From positions 7,378,001 through 7,442,000 of the forward strand of contig CP053167.1 in NCBI GenBank assembly GCA_014607495.2: DNA of 64,000 nucleotides, given 5' to 3'. Position numbers and translations under genes: made by a program. The DNA is from Carposina sasakii (taxonomy: Eukaryota; Arthropoda; Insecta; Lepidoptera; Carposinidae). How positions within the stretch are numbered: the first letter of the stretch is position 1; the number at the start of each line of letters is the position of its first letter. This document shows, piece by piece, positions 1 through 10,140 of this stretch. The notes beneath the pieces are model-generated. The model saw only the letters and a program-made list of their open reading frames with translations, did not search any database and had not been told where the DNA came from.

Positions 1-38
1 TCGCTTTATGAATGAGATAAATTAAAGTGTTAGTAATT

Positions 39-110
39 GACCCGGTAGCTCAGTTGTAAGAGCGCTGGCACGGAATGCAGAGGTCGTGGGTTCGATTCCC
101 ACTCGGATGA
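39..110 (+). repeat. tRNA-like sequence (SINE head or tRNA pseudogene), copy 1
   Basis: An A-box-like block (TAGCTCAGTTGTAAG) and an exact B box (GGTTCGATTCC, 89-99) are present. The T arm pairs (GTGGG/CCCAC) and six of seven acceptor positions can pair, but I cannot fold a 5-bp anticodon stem around a 7-nt loop. A functional tRNA is therefore unlikely. It is followed by a T-rich block (GAATTTTTTCCATTTC) that also follows the second copy and occurs alone at 31396, so the tRNA-like part and this tail form one repeat unit. Confidence 0.6.
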
Positions 111-362
111 AGAATTTTTTCCATTTCTTTATTAATAATTTTATAATATATAATAACTTGACTAAGATACATTTTTAAAAACACTTCTCCATGATATAAA
201 CCGTTAGGGTATGGTTGATCGTTTCATCATTAAACATTGTGCTGAGGGATTCAGCTTTGTTTGCCGAGATTTGGCTAGTGTATAGCTATCGGGATGAAAA
301 AATAACGTTGCCAATAATGTAATTAAAAAAAAGAGATGGTAAAATTCGTCATCCGAGTAATT

Positions 363-434
363 GACCCGGTAGCTGAGTTGTAAGAGCGCTGGCACGGAAT
401 GCAGAGGTCGTGGGTTCGATTCCCACTCGGGGGA
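363..434 (+). repeat. tRNA-like sequence, copy 2
   Basis: Nearly identical to positions 39-110, with CTGAG for CTCAG in the D-arm region and CGGGGGA at the 3' side. The B box is intact (413-423). The same T-rich tail follows. The upstream bases (CGTCATCCGAGTAATT) resemble those upstream of the minus-strand tRNA-like head at 18572-18660, so the upstream sequence belongs to the repeat too. Confidence 0.6.
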
Positions 435-867
435 GAATTTTTTCCATTTCTTTATTAATCATTTTATAAAGTGTTAGTGTTGAAATAAACCAGGTAGAAC
501 ATTACTAAAAACCATTTTAACTGCATCAAACTTAAACGAAACATAATTGGAACTATTTTCATTTAACACGCAAATTACTCAGTAACCCGTGATATAGACT
601 TAATGTGTACACGATTAGAATAATTGTCAAAGTATGGCAACACTATTAACTTGATCGACGGCTGTTTTGAGTTAGCAACACTGAACGTTTGTGACGTCAT
701 TACTAGGGAACGATCTCCTACGTAGAATCATGCAATTAAGGGGGGATGGAGGATTATAGCGGTCTTGATAGTTAAGAAAGTATTAAAGTTAAGAAAGCTC
801 ATCTATTTATTTAGCATATACTCGTAAGTTTACGATATTGGATTATTTTCATTTGAGTATCAGAATA

Positions 868-1432
868 TGTTGTACATTTTCCAAGTCACGGGCCCGTACG
901 ATTGAATTTATTTCATGTAAGGATTTTCTCAAAATTGTCACCCGAGGAGGATTGGCGTTAGGCAGGCAGCCAGGTAAAAAAAGCCTAAATATTGGCAATG
1001 TGAGTTTCGAAAGAAACCATACTATACAGGATGTTTTTTCGTTGCCACCCTTAACGAAGGGTACGTACTCTATAAAATAAAGTAAGTTTATGCCAAAAAA
1101 ATGCTGGAAAGCGATGTAAATTTTTTTGTTTTTTTTTTAAATTACTTGATCGGGCGAATTTTATAGTGTCTAGTGTTTATGCTAGTTTTTTCATAGACAG
1201 ATAATAATATTTTAATGTGAAAAAATCTTGCTACACGCGTCAATGTGCATTTATGCATAAAAACGCAGTCTATTTACTCAACTTTGGACTCTTATATTTT
1301 GGAAACCAGACACTTCCCGGGTATGCTTCCATGGAGAAAAATGATCATGATGATGAGGAGATTCCGTAGTTTTCGGGAATGTTGACAACCAAAATCATAT
1401 TATAGGATAAGAGCAGGAAATTGATGATGATG
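868..1432 (+). repeat. SINE family F copy 1, 5'-truncated and split by element A1
   Basis: Matches the copies at 7262-7500 and 30098-30280: TCACGGGCCCGTAC, then ATTTATTTCATGTA, AGGCAGGCAGCC and GTTTCGAAAGAAACCAT. After this last block the family continues with CCATAAATAATGGGATAAGG in the copy at 30098; here the A element intervenes and the tail resumes at about 1403 as ATAGGATAAGAGCAGGAA. The tRNA-like head is missing. Confidence 0.65.
1025..1402 (+). mobile_element. Family A element (A1), TA-flanked MITE
   Basis: First of ten copies of a roughly 388-bp non-coding element. Full copies begin TA-CAGGGTG or CAGGATG, carry a subterminal hairpin (ACCCTT-AACG-AAGGGT), an A/T-rich middle and a conserved block ACTCAACTTTGGACCCTAAT, and end CACCCTG-TA. 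The ends are imperfect inverted repeats of about 14 bp (CAGGGTGTTTTTT against CAGGGTGATTTTT). TA flanks point to a Tc1/mariner-type MITE. In A1 the right terminus is eroded (ATCATATTA instead of ATCACCCTGTA). It lies inside SINE F. Confidence 0.75.
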
Positions 1433-2560
1433 TTAGTTCTATTTTCATCAAAATCTTCAATTTAACCAGATATCAATAGTAGACACAGAGGTAAACAGCA
1501 CAAAATATAACACAATTACAATCACGGAGTATCTAAGTCCGTCTCTGTACTATATTCTTCAATACCCACCTTAATACCAATCTTATTAACAGTACAGAGG
1601 TGAACTCAGGACCAAATGTTGCACTTATCCCCAGTCTGTCCCTGCACCGTATAGTCACTCCATTGTAGTCCCATAAACGCATGTCTATATCAAAGACCGT
1701 CAAAAATCTTCATTTGTGTATCAGTATAATTAATGTTATTAAATATTTAATATTATGTTAGTTTTTATCATCAAAATCTTCAATTTACCCAGACATTAAT
1801 AGTAAACTCAAATCAAAATTTAGCAATTAGAATCACGGGGTACCTAAGTCCGTCTCTGTACTATACAGGATGTTTTTTTGTGGCCACCTTTAACGAAGGG
1901 TACGTATTCTATACATGAAATAAAGTAAGTTTATGCCAAAAAAAATGCTGGGAAAAAAAATTTTTTTTTTTGAAAAAAAATTTTAAATTCCTTGATCGTG
2001 CGAGATTTATAGTGTCTAGTGTTGAAGTTAGTTTTTTTATAGACAGATATTAATGATTTTTCGTGAAAAAATCCTGCTACGCGCGTCTATGTGCATTTAT
2101 GCAGAAAAACGCAGTCTATTTACTCAACTTTGGACCCTAATATTTTGGAAACCAGACACTTCCCAGGTATGCTTCCATGGAGAAAAATGATCGTGATTAT
2201 GAGAAGATTCCGTAGTTTTCGGAAACGTTGACGACCAAAAATCATCCTGTATACTCACCTACGAGTATTTCCTCAATATCAATCTTATTTGTTGTAGAAC
2301 CTTTTAGTTTGTCATAAAAAGAAGTGGTAATAATACTGTGACAATTCTAAGTTTATAAAACCTTACTTCAAAATAAACAGTCATAAAAGCTAGAGCCCTT
2401 TTCTTTCTATTTATTTTTCTAATATTATTAACAGTACAGAGGCGAACTCAGGACCAAATGTTACACCATTAGAATCTATCCCCAGTCCGTTCCTGCACCA
2501 TATAGTCACTCTAGTCCCATAAACGCATGTCTACATCATAGACCGTAAAAAATAATAGTC
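1430..2560. repeat. Direct duplication of about 300 bp, second copy enlarged by insertions
   Basis: Positions 1432-1715 recur from about 1755. Shared landmarks are TCATCAAAATCTTCAATTTA, CTAAGTCCGTCTCTGTAC, AACAGTACAGAGG and CCATAAACGCATGTCTA. The second copy is enlarged by element A2 (1864-2251), placed straight after CTGTACTA, and by about 130 bp at 2291-2421 that the first copy lacks. I recognise no coding potential or known family. Confidence 0.6.
1864..2251 (+). mobile_element. Family A element (A2), full length
   Basis: 388 bp including both flanking TA dinucleotides. It belongs to a variant with GTGGCCACCTTTAACG near the left end, where most copies have GTTGCCACCCTTAACG. A8 (26275-26596) shares this form. 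The right end reads ATCATCCTG-TA. Confidence 0.8.
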
Positions 2561-4139
2561 AACCCTCCTACCGCTAAATACGATCACATAAAAGCAAATG
2601 GGCTCAGGAACGCCCAGCGCGCAGTTTGAGGTCAATCGGGATGTAGTGCGGGGCCATTATCAGCAGTGAAGGGTTGAGAGTGTTAGCAACTAGATTTTTA
2701 TTATAGGAACTAGATTAGCTAGATTACCTATATCCTACATAAAAAATATACAAATGGCTGGGTTGCCAAAATTGGGGTAGCAGAGCTTCATACTTTATGA
2801 TACACAGACGTTTTATACAGAAAACCTTGATATGGCTATTAATAAACCGCGTGTAAAGTTATACTCCTGTTAAATATAACGTTTCACGTATGGAATATGT
2901 GCAATGGATTCATTGTAAAAAAATATCTTACTTTGAAATTGATCTAAAACTTGACTGCAGACAAACCTTGAAAATGTTACCATCCTAGGAAAATATTTAA
3001 TATAAATTACTACATTTTGATTTACTATAATAATATTTCAATTAATTAACTAGCCAAGTGGACACAACATTAACCATAAATATCGAGAACTTGCAATTGA
3101 GGTTAAGTAATTATTTCACACTTACCTAACAATGCCAAATCCCTGTTCTATTCACTAATTGGACGGCACTATCCAAAACCAATGTTCGGATGTCGAGAAC
3201 TCTGGGAGTAAATGAACAGTAAGTACTTACCATGGAGGAGTTATAAGGAGGATATTCCGTACTTTAGAAATAGCATGAATCTAAAAAGAGCACATGCTCA
3301 AAATTCAAATAGAGCAAATTCTGTTGCAACTACCTCAACCTCTACAAAACAAATAATACGTCCAATCTAGAAAGATCCTGCGGAAGATTCCTGGCTGAAG
3401 AAGCCACCGAGTCGCCGTCCCTAGGTCAGTCTAAATCCGTTTTGCTTTTGAAGGAACCCAATCATTAACTTTACTCTATCCAAAACAGAGGAGTTGTTAG
3501 GTTAATCACCGGTTTGTCGAATACCGTAGGGCAAGCACGGTCCTCTCGACAGTCCGCGATGCTATCTTCACGCTGTCAGATCTCAAAAATTTTGCTTACG
3601 AGTCTATACCGTTACGGTGCGGCACGTAAAAATATTCACGTTTACCATGCGTTTATCTTACTGACCATCTATTTATTAAGCGTCGATCTAACTAATATTT
3701 TACTATTTGCGACCACGGCATACCACGGTAAATAGTGTCTATAGAAAGTTACTCATCTGGCTTTCATTAGGTTGAGCGACCAATCGGCATACGACCAGCG
3801 CAGATGCCGGTCGAGCGACCACTAGTTATTATAGGACTGGTTTCGCTGCCATGGTCACCCGGTGAATTATAGTCCTTATTATACAAGTTGACATGCCTTG
3901 GAGAAACATCTGATTATCACTAACATGTGCCCTTAACAGTAACACGATGTTTTACGAACATAAATATTGTAAGACCTCCTCCGCGCTACTGCTCTAGATA
4001 GTTACCGAGATTAACGAACAGATACTTACATGCTATGGTGATAATGTAAGTACATAAGCTTAGATTCAAGGGTTGTTACAGATTCAGAGATAAAACCTTA
4101 ATATTTCTGTCTCTAGTCTGTAATTTTCATTTTATAATG
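2560..4139. other. No gene recognised; mostly unique AT-rich DNA
   Basis: A fragment of repeat E may lie near 2755-2810 (GGGTTGCCAAAATTGGGGTAG). The sequence at 2838-2880 (GCGTGTAAAGTTATACTCC) recurs at about 59820-59860. A 73-codon open frame at 3514-3735 has hydrophobic stretches but no recognisable family, splice signals or codon bias, so I do not call it a gene. Confidence 0.5.
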
Positions 4140-4142
4140 AGC

Positions 4143-4395
4143 ATGATGATGATAATGATGATCTCCGACCTTATTTCGGTCAAGGCGACCAATCTTTACG
4201 GAGATTGGCCAGGTACGCAGGAGATATTATAGTGCACAAGTGTGTGCGCAAACACAGATGCTCTCTCTGTTCCGTCACTCTCATAGTCCGATGGGACGGA
4301 AAGCCGACACGACCGGAGAGAGATCAGGCGCAGGACCAACGATTTTACGTGCTTTCCGAGGCACGAGCTAAGTGACAATTTTGCAATATAATGAG
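4143..4395 (-). repeat. SINE family G copy 1, head missing
   Basis: Minus-strand SINE whose 3' end is the (ATC)n tract, seen here on the plus strand as GATGATGATAATGATGATC. The body contains GCCAATCTCC-type, CCCATCGGACTATGAGAGT and CTCGTGCCTCGGAAAGCACG blocks, as in copies 31780-32105 and 42399-42740. The tRNA-like head present at 42740 is absent. Confidence 0.7.
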
Positions 4396-4399
4396 CATA

Positions 4400-5342
4400 C
4401 TACATTACTGTTGAGGTGGGCAGGCAGAATGGCCTCGATAAGTTTCTACTGTTCACGCGATGGGTTAGCAAAAAACCAAAACGTGTGAAATTCAAAGGTG
4501 GACGGAGTTTTCCCCAGCAATAGGTTATTATGAGCTTGATAGGAAAAAGGACAGCGAGCACAGCGGAGGACACTATCATCTCGGCTACATAAAACAAGAA
4601 ACTGTCATGGAAAAATGAAATTTTACGTTATTTTGAACATTTTGCAATATGACTATAATACGAGTAGTTCATTAACACGAGAATTTGTAAATTTTTAAAA
4701 TGTGTACAAAACTGTCTCCTACCATGTTGCTCGTCGCGACTTCGTTTGCCTCGACTAGTCATTTTACCCCTTTGGAGGTTGAATTTCTAAAATGCTTCCT
4801 TAACCTTGGTGGACGCTTACCTCATAAAAGTAGTACGTGGACGAAATTATATGTTTCTTATATGTTTCTGACCCTAAGGGTTTGGCCTGTGCGTTGATAA
4901 GTAGGTACATCGGTCAATCACTTTTGCCTTTAATAATAGATTGTTATTCACTCAGAAACAATTTCAATTGTAAGCTTAAATTTAATTTAAATAATGGCTT
5001 TATTGATCATCGATGATTGAGTATTGCAATAAAATATTGGCTCTTGTAACTCAAAGGCAATACCAGCTTATTGTTATATTGTCAATTGCAACATCTCTTT
5101 CAAAGAGAATGATAGGTTAATGTTAGGCTGAGAATTAATTGCTTTGGATACACAAATTAAATTGAACTTTGTTATAATACCTAGAATTATTTAGGTACCT
5201 GAGATGGCAAAGATTGACGTTTTAATTAAGAGTAGCTAATTGTTTATTTTGATAGAGTATTAAATAGATGGAAATAATACTGAATAATTGTGATACATTT
5301 TACTGTGATTGCTATGTTGTTTATTACACAAGTACGTGCAAC
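4400..5342. other. No gene or repeat recognised
   Basis: Short open frames of 60-65 codons overlap on both strands without recognisable motifs. I see nothing else to call. Confidence 0.4.
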
Positions 5343-5516
5343 GGTCGGTTCATATCTGACGGAAGACGCATCGAGCGTATCTCCAGATACAGGCAAACGC
5401 ACTGACGTATCATCGGTTGAGTGTGAACGGTCGAGTGTTTTTCTATACACTTTATCTGTTCTGGCATTACGCGACCGATAATACGCGACGCATGTTCCGT
5501 CAGATATGAACCGACC
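5343..5516. repeat. Perfect 22-bp inverted repeat with 130-bp spacer (foldback candidate)
   Basis: The left arm at 5343-5364 (GGTCGGTTCATATCTGACGG plus AA) is exactly complementary to 5495-5516. The interior is GC-richer than the surroundings and contains several ACGCG and CGACC words. No target duplication is evident. It abuts E1 at about 5519. Confidence 0.7.
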
Positions 5517-5518
5517 CT

Positions 5519-5667
5519 AACAGTCCTCTTGAACTGAGGGGCGTTCTCTCAGGCGATGTACTAGCAACTGATCTTTTGCATCTGACACCGCTATGCTTAA
5601 CGTGGCAGTAAGATCGCCTTCATGATCCTGTAGTTTTGGAAACCCCATCTTAGGAATACAGCCTATA
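5519..5667 (+). repeat. Repeat E copy 1 (3' part), with A3 in its tail
   Basis: Family E consensus, read from several copies: TGTGCTGATGCGGGGCTTCA, CATCAGCTGCATCTCCTTCC, GTAAGAGTCGACTAAGGAAC, TTCTCTCAGGCGATAAGC, GATCATTTACATCTG, CGTGGCTATGGGATCTCC, TCTGGCTACCCCATTTC, AACACAGCTG and then (TATG)n. Here only the part from TTCTCTCAGGCGAT to ACAGCCTATA remains. A3 sits in the terminal TA-rich tail. The retro-type tail suggests a SINE, but I see no clear tRNA-like head. Confidence 0.65.
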
Positions 5668-6017
5668 TACAGGGTAATTTTTGGTCGTCTACGTTCCTGA
5701 AAACTACGAAATCTCCTCATCATCACGATCATTTTTCTCCATGTAAGCATACCTGGGAAGTGTTGGTTTCAGAAATATTAGGGTCTAAACTTGAGTAAAT
5801 AGACTGCGTTTTTGTGCATAAATGCACATTGACGCGTGTAGCAAGATTTTTTCACGAGAAATAATTAATATCTGTCTATGAAAAAACTATCATAAATCTG
5901 GACTGGACTCTATAAATATCGCCCGATCAAGTAATTAAAAAAAACATTCAAAAAAATTTACATTATTTTCCAGCATTTTTTTTGCATAAACTTTATTTGA
6001 CGAAAAAACACCCTGTA
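5668..6017 (-). mobile_element. Family A element (A3), internally deleted
   Basis: Minus-strand copy bounded by TA-CAGGG and CCCTG-TA. It lacks the subterminal ACCCTTCGTTAAGGGT hairpin; ATTTGACG runs straight into the terminal AAAAAACACCCTG. Confidence 0.8.
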
Positions 6018-6663
6018 TGTATGGATGTAAGGATCCTTTTCTGGGAGGAATAGTGAAGGTCCGCATGTACTTAATATACCTACTAAATAAATATATATAA
6101 TAACTTTCGTTACATACCCCAGGTGATATGCTGAAAGAAGTCTATTAAGAATAAACCTTGTACATTACCGGACAAAGAATACTTAATTATTCTGTCCAGT
6201 GCTATACTTCGACACAATTTCTAAACTCTACAGGAAGCTTTAAAACCTCTTTCAACCTCAACCTCCATAATTATTAATACCGTTTTAATTTAAAGTGGAA
6301 TTTTGTATGCAGAATGAACAAAGCTGGGGTGTTTTCATAAATCTCATCTTGTTCGAGATGCATTCTACGTGAGGCGCGTTCTAACATGAAATTATACAGT
6401 TTTAATACTACTAGTGTATATATAATATATATATATATATATATGTATATATAGTTTGTTATAATATCGCCGTTTTTTCACGTTCTCTGTTCATTGTGGA
6501 ATACAAAAAAAAATGGCAATCATTCGCATTATACTCGTAGATTGTTGCGACAAAAATGCTGTAAATAAATTAGATAGTCGTAGATGCGAAGGAGTGTCTA
6601 TTTGTAATATAAGAATAACCGATATAGGGATAGGTATATAGGTATATGAAAATAATATTTTTC
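6018..6663. other. Unique AT-rich DNA with a short (TA)n tract
   Basis: An alternating TA tract lies at about 6419-6452. Nothing else is recognised. Confidence 0.5.
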
Positions 6664-6838
6664 ACCTTTTTTGTCGTCTGTCTGTCAGTTTCTTTATTCC
6701 AGCTAATCCCTAAAACGGCTGGGCCGATTTTGACGGGACTTTCACTGGCAAAAAGCTGATATTATAATAAGTAACACCCACAGTAACCTGAAATAAATGG
6801 AATAACAAAGTTCATGCACACAAAGTCGTGGGCGGACT
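6664..6838 (-). repeat. Family L fragment (copy 1)
   Basis: Family L is a lepidopteran-type interspersed repeat. Its 5' end is CTAGTGGACGCCCGCGACT, and it ends with TTTATAATATTAGT or a TATAGAT-type tail after a block like AAATCGGTTCAGCAGTTT. Here the minus strand has AACGGCTGGGCCGATTTTGA (plus-strand view) and GTCGTGGGCGGACTC at the head side. It may derive from an RTE/CR1 3' end or a Helitron; the sequence does not settle which. Confidence 0.55.
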
Positions 6839-7261
6839 CTGTCGGAAATAATTAGAACTATATGAACAGCCTCTAAGAAAACTTGCAGCTACAGATGCTA
6901 CGAATTTTATAACACAATGCTGAACTTTCGGAAAACTAGACAATTCGTGATACACAAACAACAATAGAAACTTGTACTTGGGACCTTTCTTCAGCAGCAG
7001 TAGGGTGACTATAAAGTCACGTATAGGCAATGAAACATTTGTAATTTTTGTTTAAAAAAAAACAGAACTATAGGTACTAAATTTACGCAGAGCAAAAAGA
7101 TAAAAATGTATTTAAGAATTTTAATGTAAATTTAACCAACACAGATTTTCCTTCACAAATTTGATGATAATACTATCGGGTATCAATTTGCCTTAAGGGA
7201 AAAAATAGTTAACCTATAAATATTATTTTAATCTATATTATACCTACGTATACAAAGAGCC
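6839..7261. other. No gene recognised
   Basis: AT-rich sequence without a repeat I can match inside the window. Confidence 0.4.
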
Positions 7262-7500
7262 CATAGAGTGATAGCCCATTGGTTAAGATCCGACGTGCGT
7301 CGTGCAAGCGAGGGGGTGTAAATTCGAACACAGTCACGGGCCCGTACCACTGAATTTATTTCAAGTACGGATTTTCTACAATTGTCACTTAGCTATACTC
7401 GTGGAGGGTTGGGATCAGGCAGGCAGCCAGCCGTAAAACAAATGCCAAATCTTGCGCCGACTCGATAAATAATAGGATAAGTAAGGGCAGGAAGACGATT
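7262..7500 (+). repeat. SINE family F copy 2, with tRNA-like head
   Basis: The head is GATAGCCCATTGGTTAAGAT (A-box-like), followed by a degenerate B box (GGTGTAAATTCGAACAC). Next come TCACGGGCCCGTACCACTGA, ATTTATTTCAAGTA, a GTCACTTAGC block, AGGCAGGCAGCC, GCGCCGACTCGATAAATAAT and AGGGCAGGAAGACGAT. This is the most complete F copy at the 5' side. It lacks the GTTTCGAAAGAAACC block seen in copies 1 and 3. Confidence 0.7.
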
Positions 7501-7507
7501 ATATGTA

Positions 7508-7615
7508 TACGCATACATACATCCCCAAATTGGGTAGCCTGCAGTATCATAAACTAGATTCCATAGCCATGTTTAGCAAAACAGGGTCAGATATAGGTAA
7601 TACAGTGACTCTATC
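7508..7615 (-). repeat. Repeat E fragment (tail half)
   Basis: Minus-strand match to the (CATA)n tail, CCCAAATTGGGTAGCCTGCA, GTATCATAAACTAGATTCC and ATAGCCATGTTTAGC. Diverged. Confidence 0.45.
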
Positions 7616-8490
7616 TAAATCATCAGAGGGAAGACCTGTTACCGTGAATGTTATACCTGCCTAATATCTTATCTTTAATCTGTGATTATGTAATCTTTAC
7701 TAAAAGTCCACGTTTTTCAAATTCCTGGTGTTCCTATTCGCGGTGTTGAAACCTTGGTAGCGACCATCCCTTAAGGGCTGTAATTGAAAATCTCTGTTTA
7801 CATACCAAGATAAATAGACCAACTTTTCCACAAGATTAAATTAAAGTTTGTGTACTGATTTATTAGTCCACAATTTTATTCTAGATGTAATCTCTGTAGT
7901 ATTTAAAAAAAACTCTTCTTTTGGCTACTAATTTCTAGAACTGTGGATGGATTGATATACTTGTAGACATTTTAATTATTTTCTTATTCAATGAAATAAG
8001 TTTTATTTTCGTATTCTACAGTTAAACAAAGTCGCGGACAGCTGATTAGTAATAATTGTAAATAAATATATGTTTATGAACCTTTTCGGTTGAAATTAGT
8101 TTTAGTAAGAGCACAAATTAAATTAGGAGCTCGTAGTAAAATGAGGTTAGAAATGAAAATGAGGGAGCCACTTTCTTTACCAATTTACCCTACTTCCATC
8201 TTGAAATACATCCTACTGCCGTAATCTGCACTTAAACCTGTGTAATTTAAAGTTGCATTTCCAAGGACATGTTGCTAAATGCAGTTATGACTGCCAGTTT
8301 GCAGCACTCTACCAATTACAGTGAAGTCTTTTTTACTAGATGTTTCTTGCAGTTCTATTCTATCAGACTTAAGATAAATATCAAAAGTGAATTTTTACAT
8401 TTCAGAGCTAATTTGACGACAAAAACGAACCTAATGATATCTCTTAAGTTTAAATGCAACAAGCTTTGGTTCAAGAGCATGCCAAAGATA
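7616..8490. other. No gene recognised; AT-rich
   Basis: One 80-codon open frame at 8269-8511 runs into element A4 and has no recognisable motif. I treat it as chance. Confidence 0.4.
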
Positions 8491-8798
8491 TACAGGTGTT
8501 TTGCTGGGTAAAAAAAATGCTGGAAATTATTTTATTACTTGATCTGGTGAAATTTATAGTGTCCAGTGTTTATGCTAGTTTTTTCATAGACATATATTAA
8601 GAATTTCTCGTGAAAAAATCTTGCTACGCGCGTCTATGTGCATTTATGCAGTAAAACGCAGTATATTTACTCAACTTTGGACCCTAATATTTTGGAATCC
8701 AGACACTTCCCAGATATGTTTCCATGGAGAAAAATGATTGTGATGATGAGTAGATTCCGTAGTTTTCGGGAACGTTGACGACCAAAAATCATCCTGTA
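8491..8798 (+). mobile_element. Family A element (A4), 5' internal deletion
   Basis: TA-CAGGTGTTTTGCTGGGTAA jumps past the ACCCTT...AAGGGT hairpin region. The rest, from AAATGCTGGAAA to ATCATCCTG-TA, is well preserved. Confidence 0.75.
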
Positions 8799-8825
8799 TA
8801 CATATCACACACATTATACACATCG

Positions 8826-9003
8826 GCATATATTGCAATCTACTGCTGGGTAGGCGGTTTGGTGACTGCAATGTGATTTTTGGACTACGTTGGCAACACG
8901 GGAGGCGCTGTTGCCCACCTCATGAAAACCCATAACTGCCTCTTATAATACTCAGAGGCAGACATGGAGTGGTGCTGTTCTACTCTGCTGACACCACACG
9001 GCA
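8826..9003 (+). repeat. Family I copy 1, internal deletion
   Basis: Family I starts on this strand with CAGCCTATTGCAGTCCACTG and runs to a TCTACTCTGCTGGCACCAC end. The reverse complement ends like an RTE LINE (reading GEAYVQQWTAIG-stop, then TGATGATGA). Here GCAATCTACTGCTGG is joined directly to TAGGCGGTTTGGTGACTGCA, skipping the segment with the CACGCCACAAG block. Confidence 0.6.
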
Positions 9004-9510
9004 AAATGGAAAATTTATACATACATACAAAACATAATTACTCGTATATGTACACTCGAGAAAATCTTTTTCTAGACACCTTTTCCATACATATTAGTCA
9101 ATTGCTACAGGACTTCTTAAAAATACCACCAAATCACGCATTATAATAGAAACATAGAATAAGGGATTCGTTAATCTGAGTATGGAAACTAGTCACGTAC
9201 TATGTACCATCACGTGTATGATACAAATGGACCTTTGACGGCGTAATACGGGGCCTAATATTAGGGTCGCTTAATGAAGAACCCCGTTTTCATGATACGT
9301 GCTCGGACAGGGTTTAGGGATTAATTAAGTTTTTTTCACCCAAATTAATAAAGTCCGCTGATTATTAAGATTATTAATTTGCCCAAATAAAGAAATTAAT
9401 ATGCTTTCGTGCTGATATAATTGTTTTTATAAACGTAGGTACTGATCGAGCATTATGATTAGATATTTATCTATTCTACAAATGATGAATAAATCATACC
9501 TATCATAATA
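9004..9510. other. No gene or repeat recognised
   Basis: AT-rich sequence. A 60-codon frame at 8964-9146 partly overlaps the family I end and has no support. Confidence 0.4.
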
Positions 9511-9600
9511 ATTATCAGCCTATTGCAGTCCACTGCTGGACGTAGGCCTCCCTCGGAGCACGCCACAAGGCTACTGCCATAAGGGGGTATTACCCAACTA
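9511..9600 (+). repeat. Family I copy 2, truncated
   Basis: TCAGCCTATTGCAGTCCACT through GCCACAAGGCTACTGCC to about TACCC, then the match stops shortly before element A5. Confidence 0.65.
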
Positions 9601-9613
9601 TACATGTAACAAG

Positions 9614-10005
9614 ACTGTAACGATGATTTTTTGTCGTCAACGTTCCCGAAAACTACGGAATCTCCTCATCATCACGATAATTTTTCTCCATGGAATGGCA
9701 TACCTGGGAAGTGTTTGGTTCCCAATACATTATGGTCCAAAGTTGAGTAAATAGACTGCGTTTTTCCGCATAAATGCACATAGACGCGCGTAGCATGTTT
9801 TTTTCACGAGAAATAATTAATATCTGTCTATGATAAAACTAGCATAAACACTCGACACTCTAAATTTCACTCGAACAAGTAATAATTTTTTTTTCAAAAA
9901 AATTTACATTGCTTCCCAGAATTTTTTGGCATAAACGTAGGTACTTTATTTGATGTATAGAGTACGTGCCCTTCGTTAAGGGTGGCAACGAAAAAACACC
10001 CTGTA
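9614..10005 (-). mobile_element. Family A element (A5)
   Basis: Near full-length minus-strand copy. The right boundary is clean (AAAACACCCTG-TA). The left boundary is mutated (CTGTAACGATGATTTTTTGT where others have TACAGGGTGATTTTTGGT). Confidence 0.75.
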
Positions 10006-10029
10006 TAATAGGTGCAGTTATTTCTCTTA

Positions 10030-10140
10030 CTCTAATTCTTTATTGTACACAAACATTTTATACAGAAAAACAGTTTACAATGATGCAAAGGTGTACTTAT
10101 CCCTAATAGAGATTTCTTCCAGCACTTGACATAGCGAAAG
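10030..10140. repeat. Dispersed repeat shared with 39020-39135
   Basis: Both places carry TTCTTTATTGTACA, a CAATG...TATC stretch and AGATTTCTTCCAGC or ATATCTCTTCCAGC in the same order. On the minus strand this would be the polyadenylation-like end of a retroelement. Family unknown to me. Confidence 0.4.

Noticed and set aside
39..110. Functional tRNA gene
   Set aside because: The B box and T arm are good, but no valid anticodon stem-loop can be folded and the unit has repeat-type flanks and tail.
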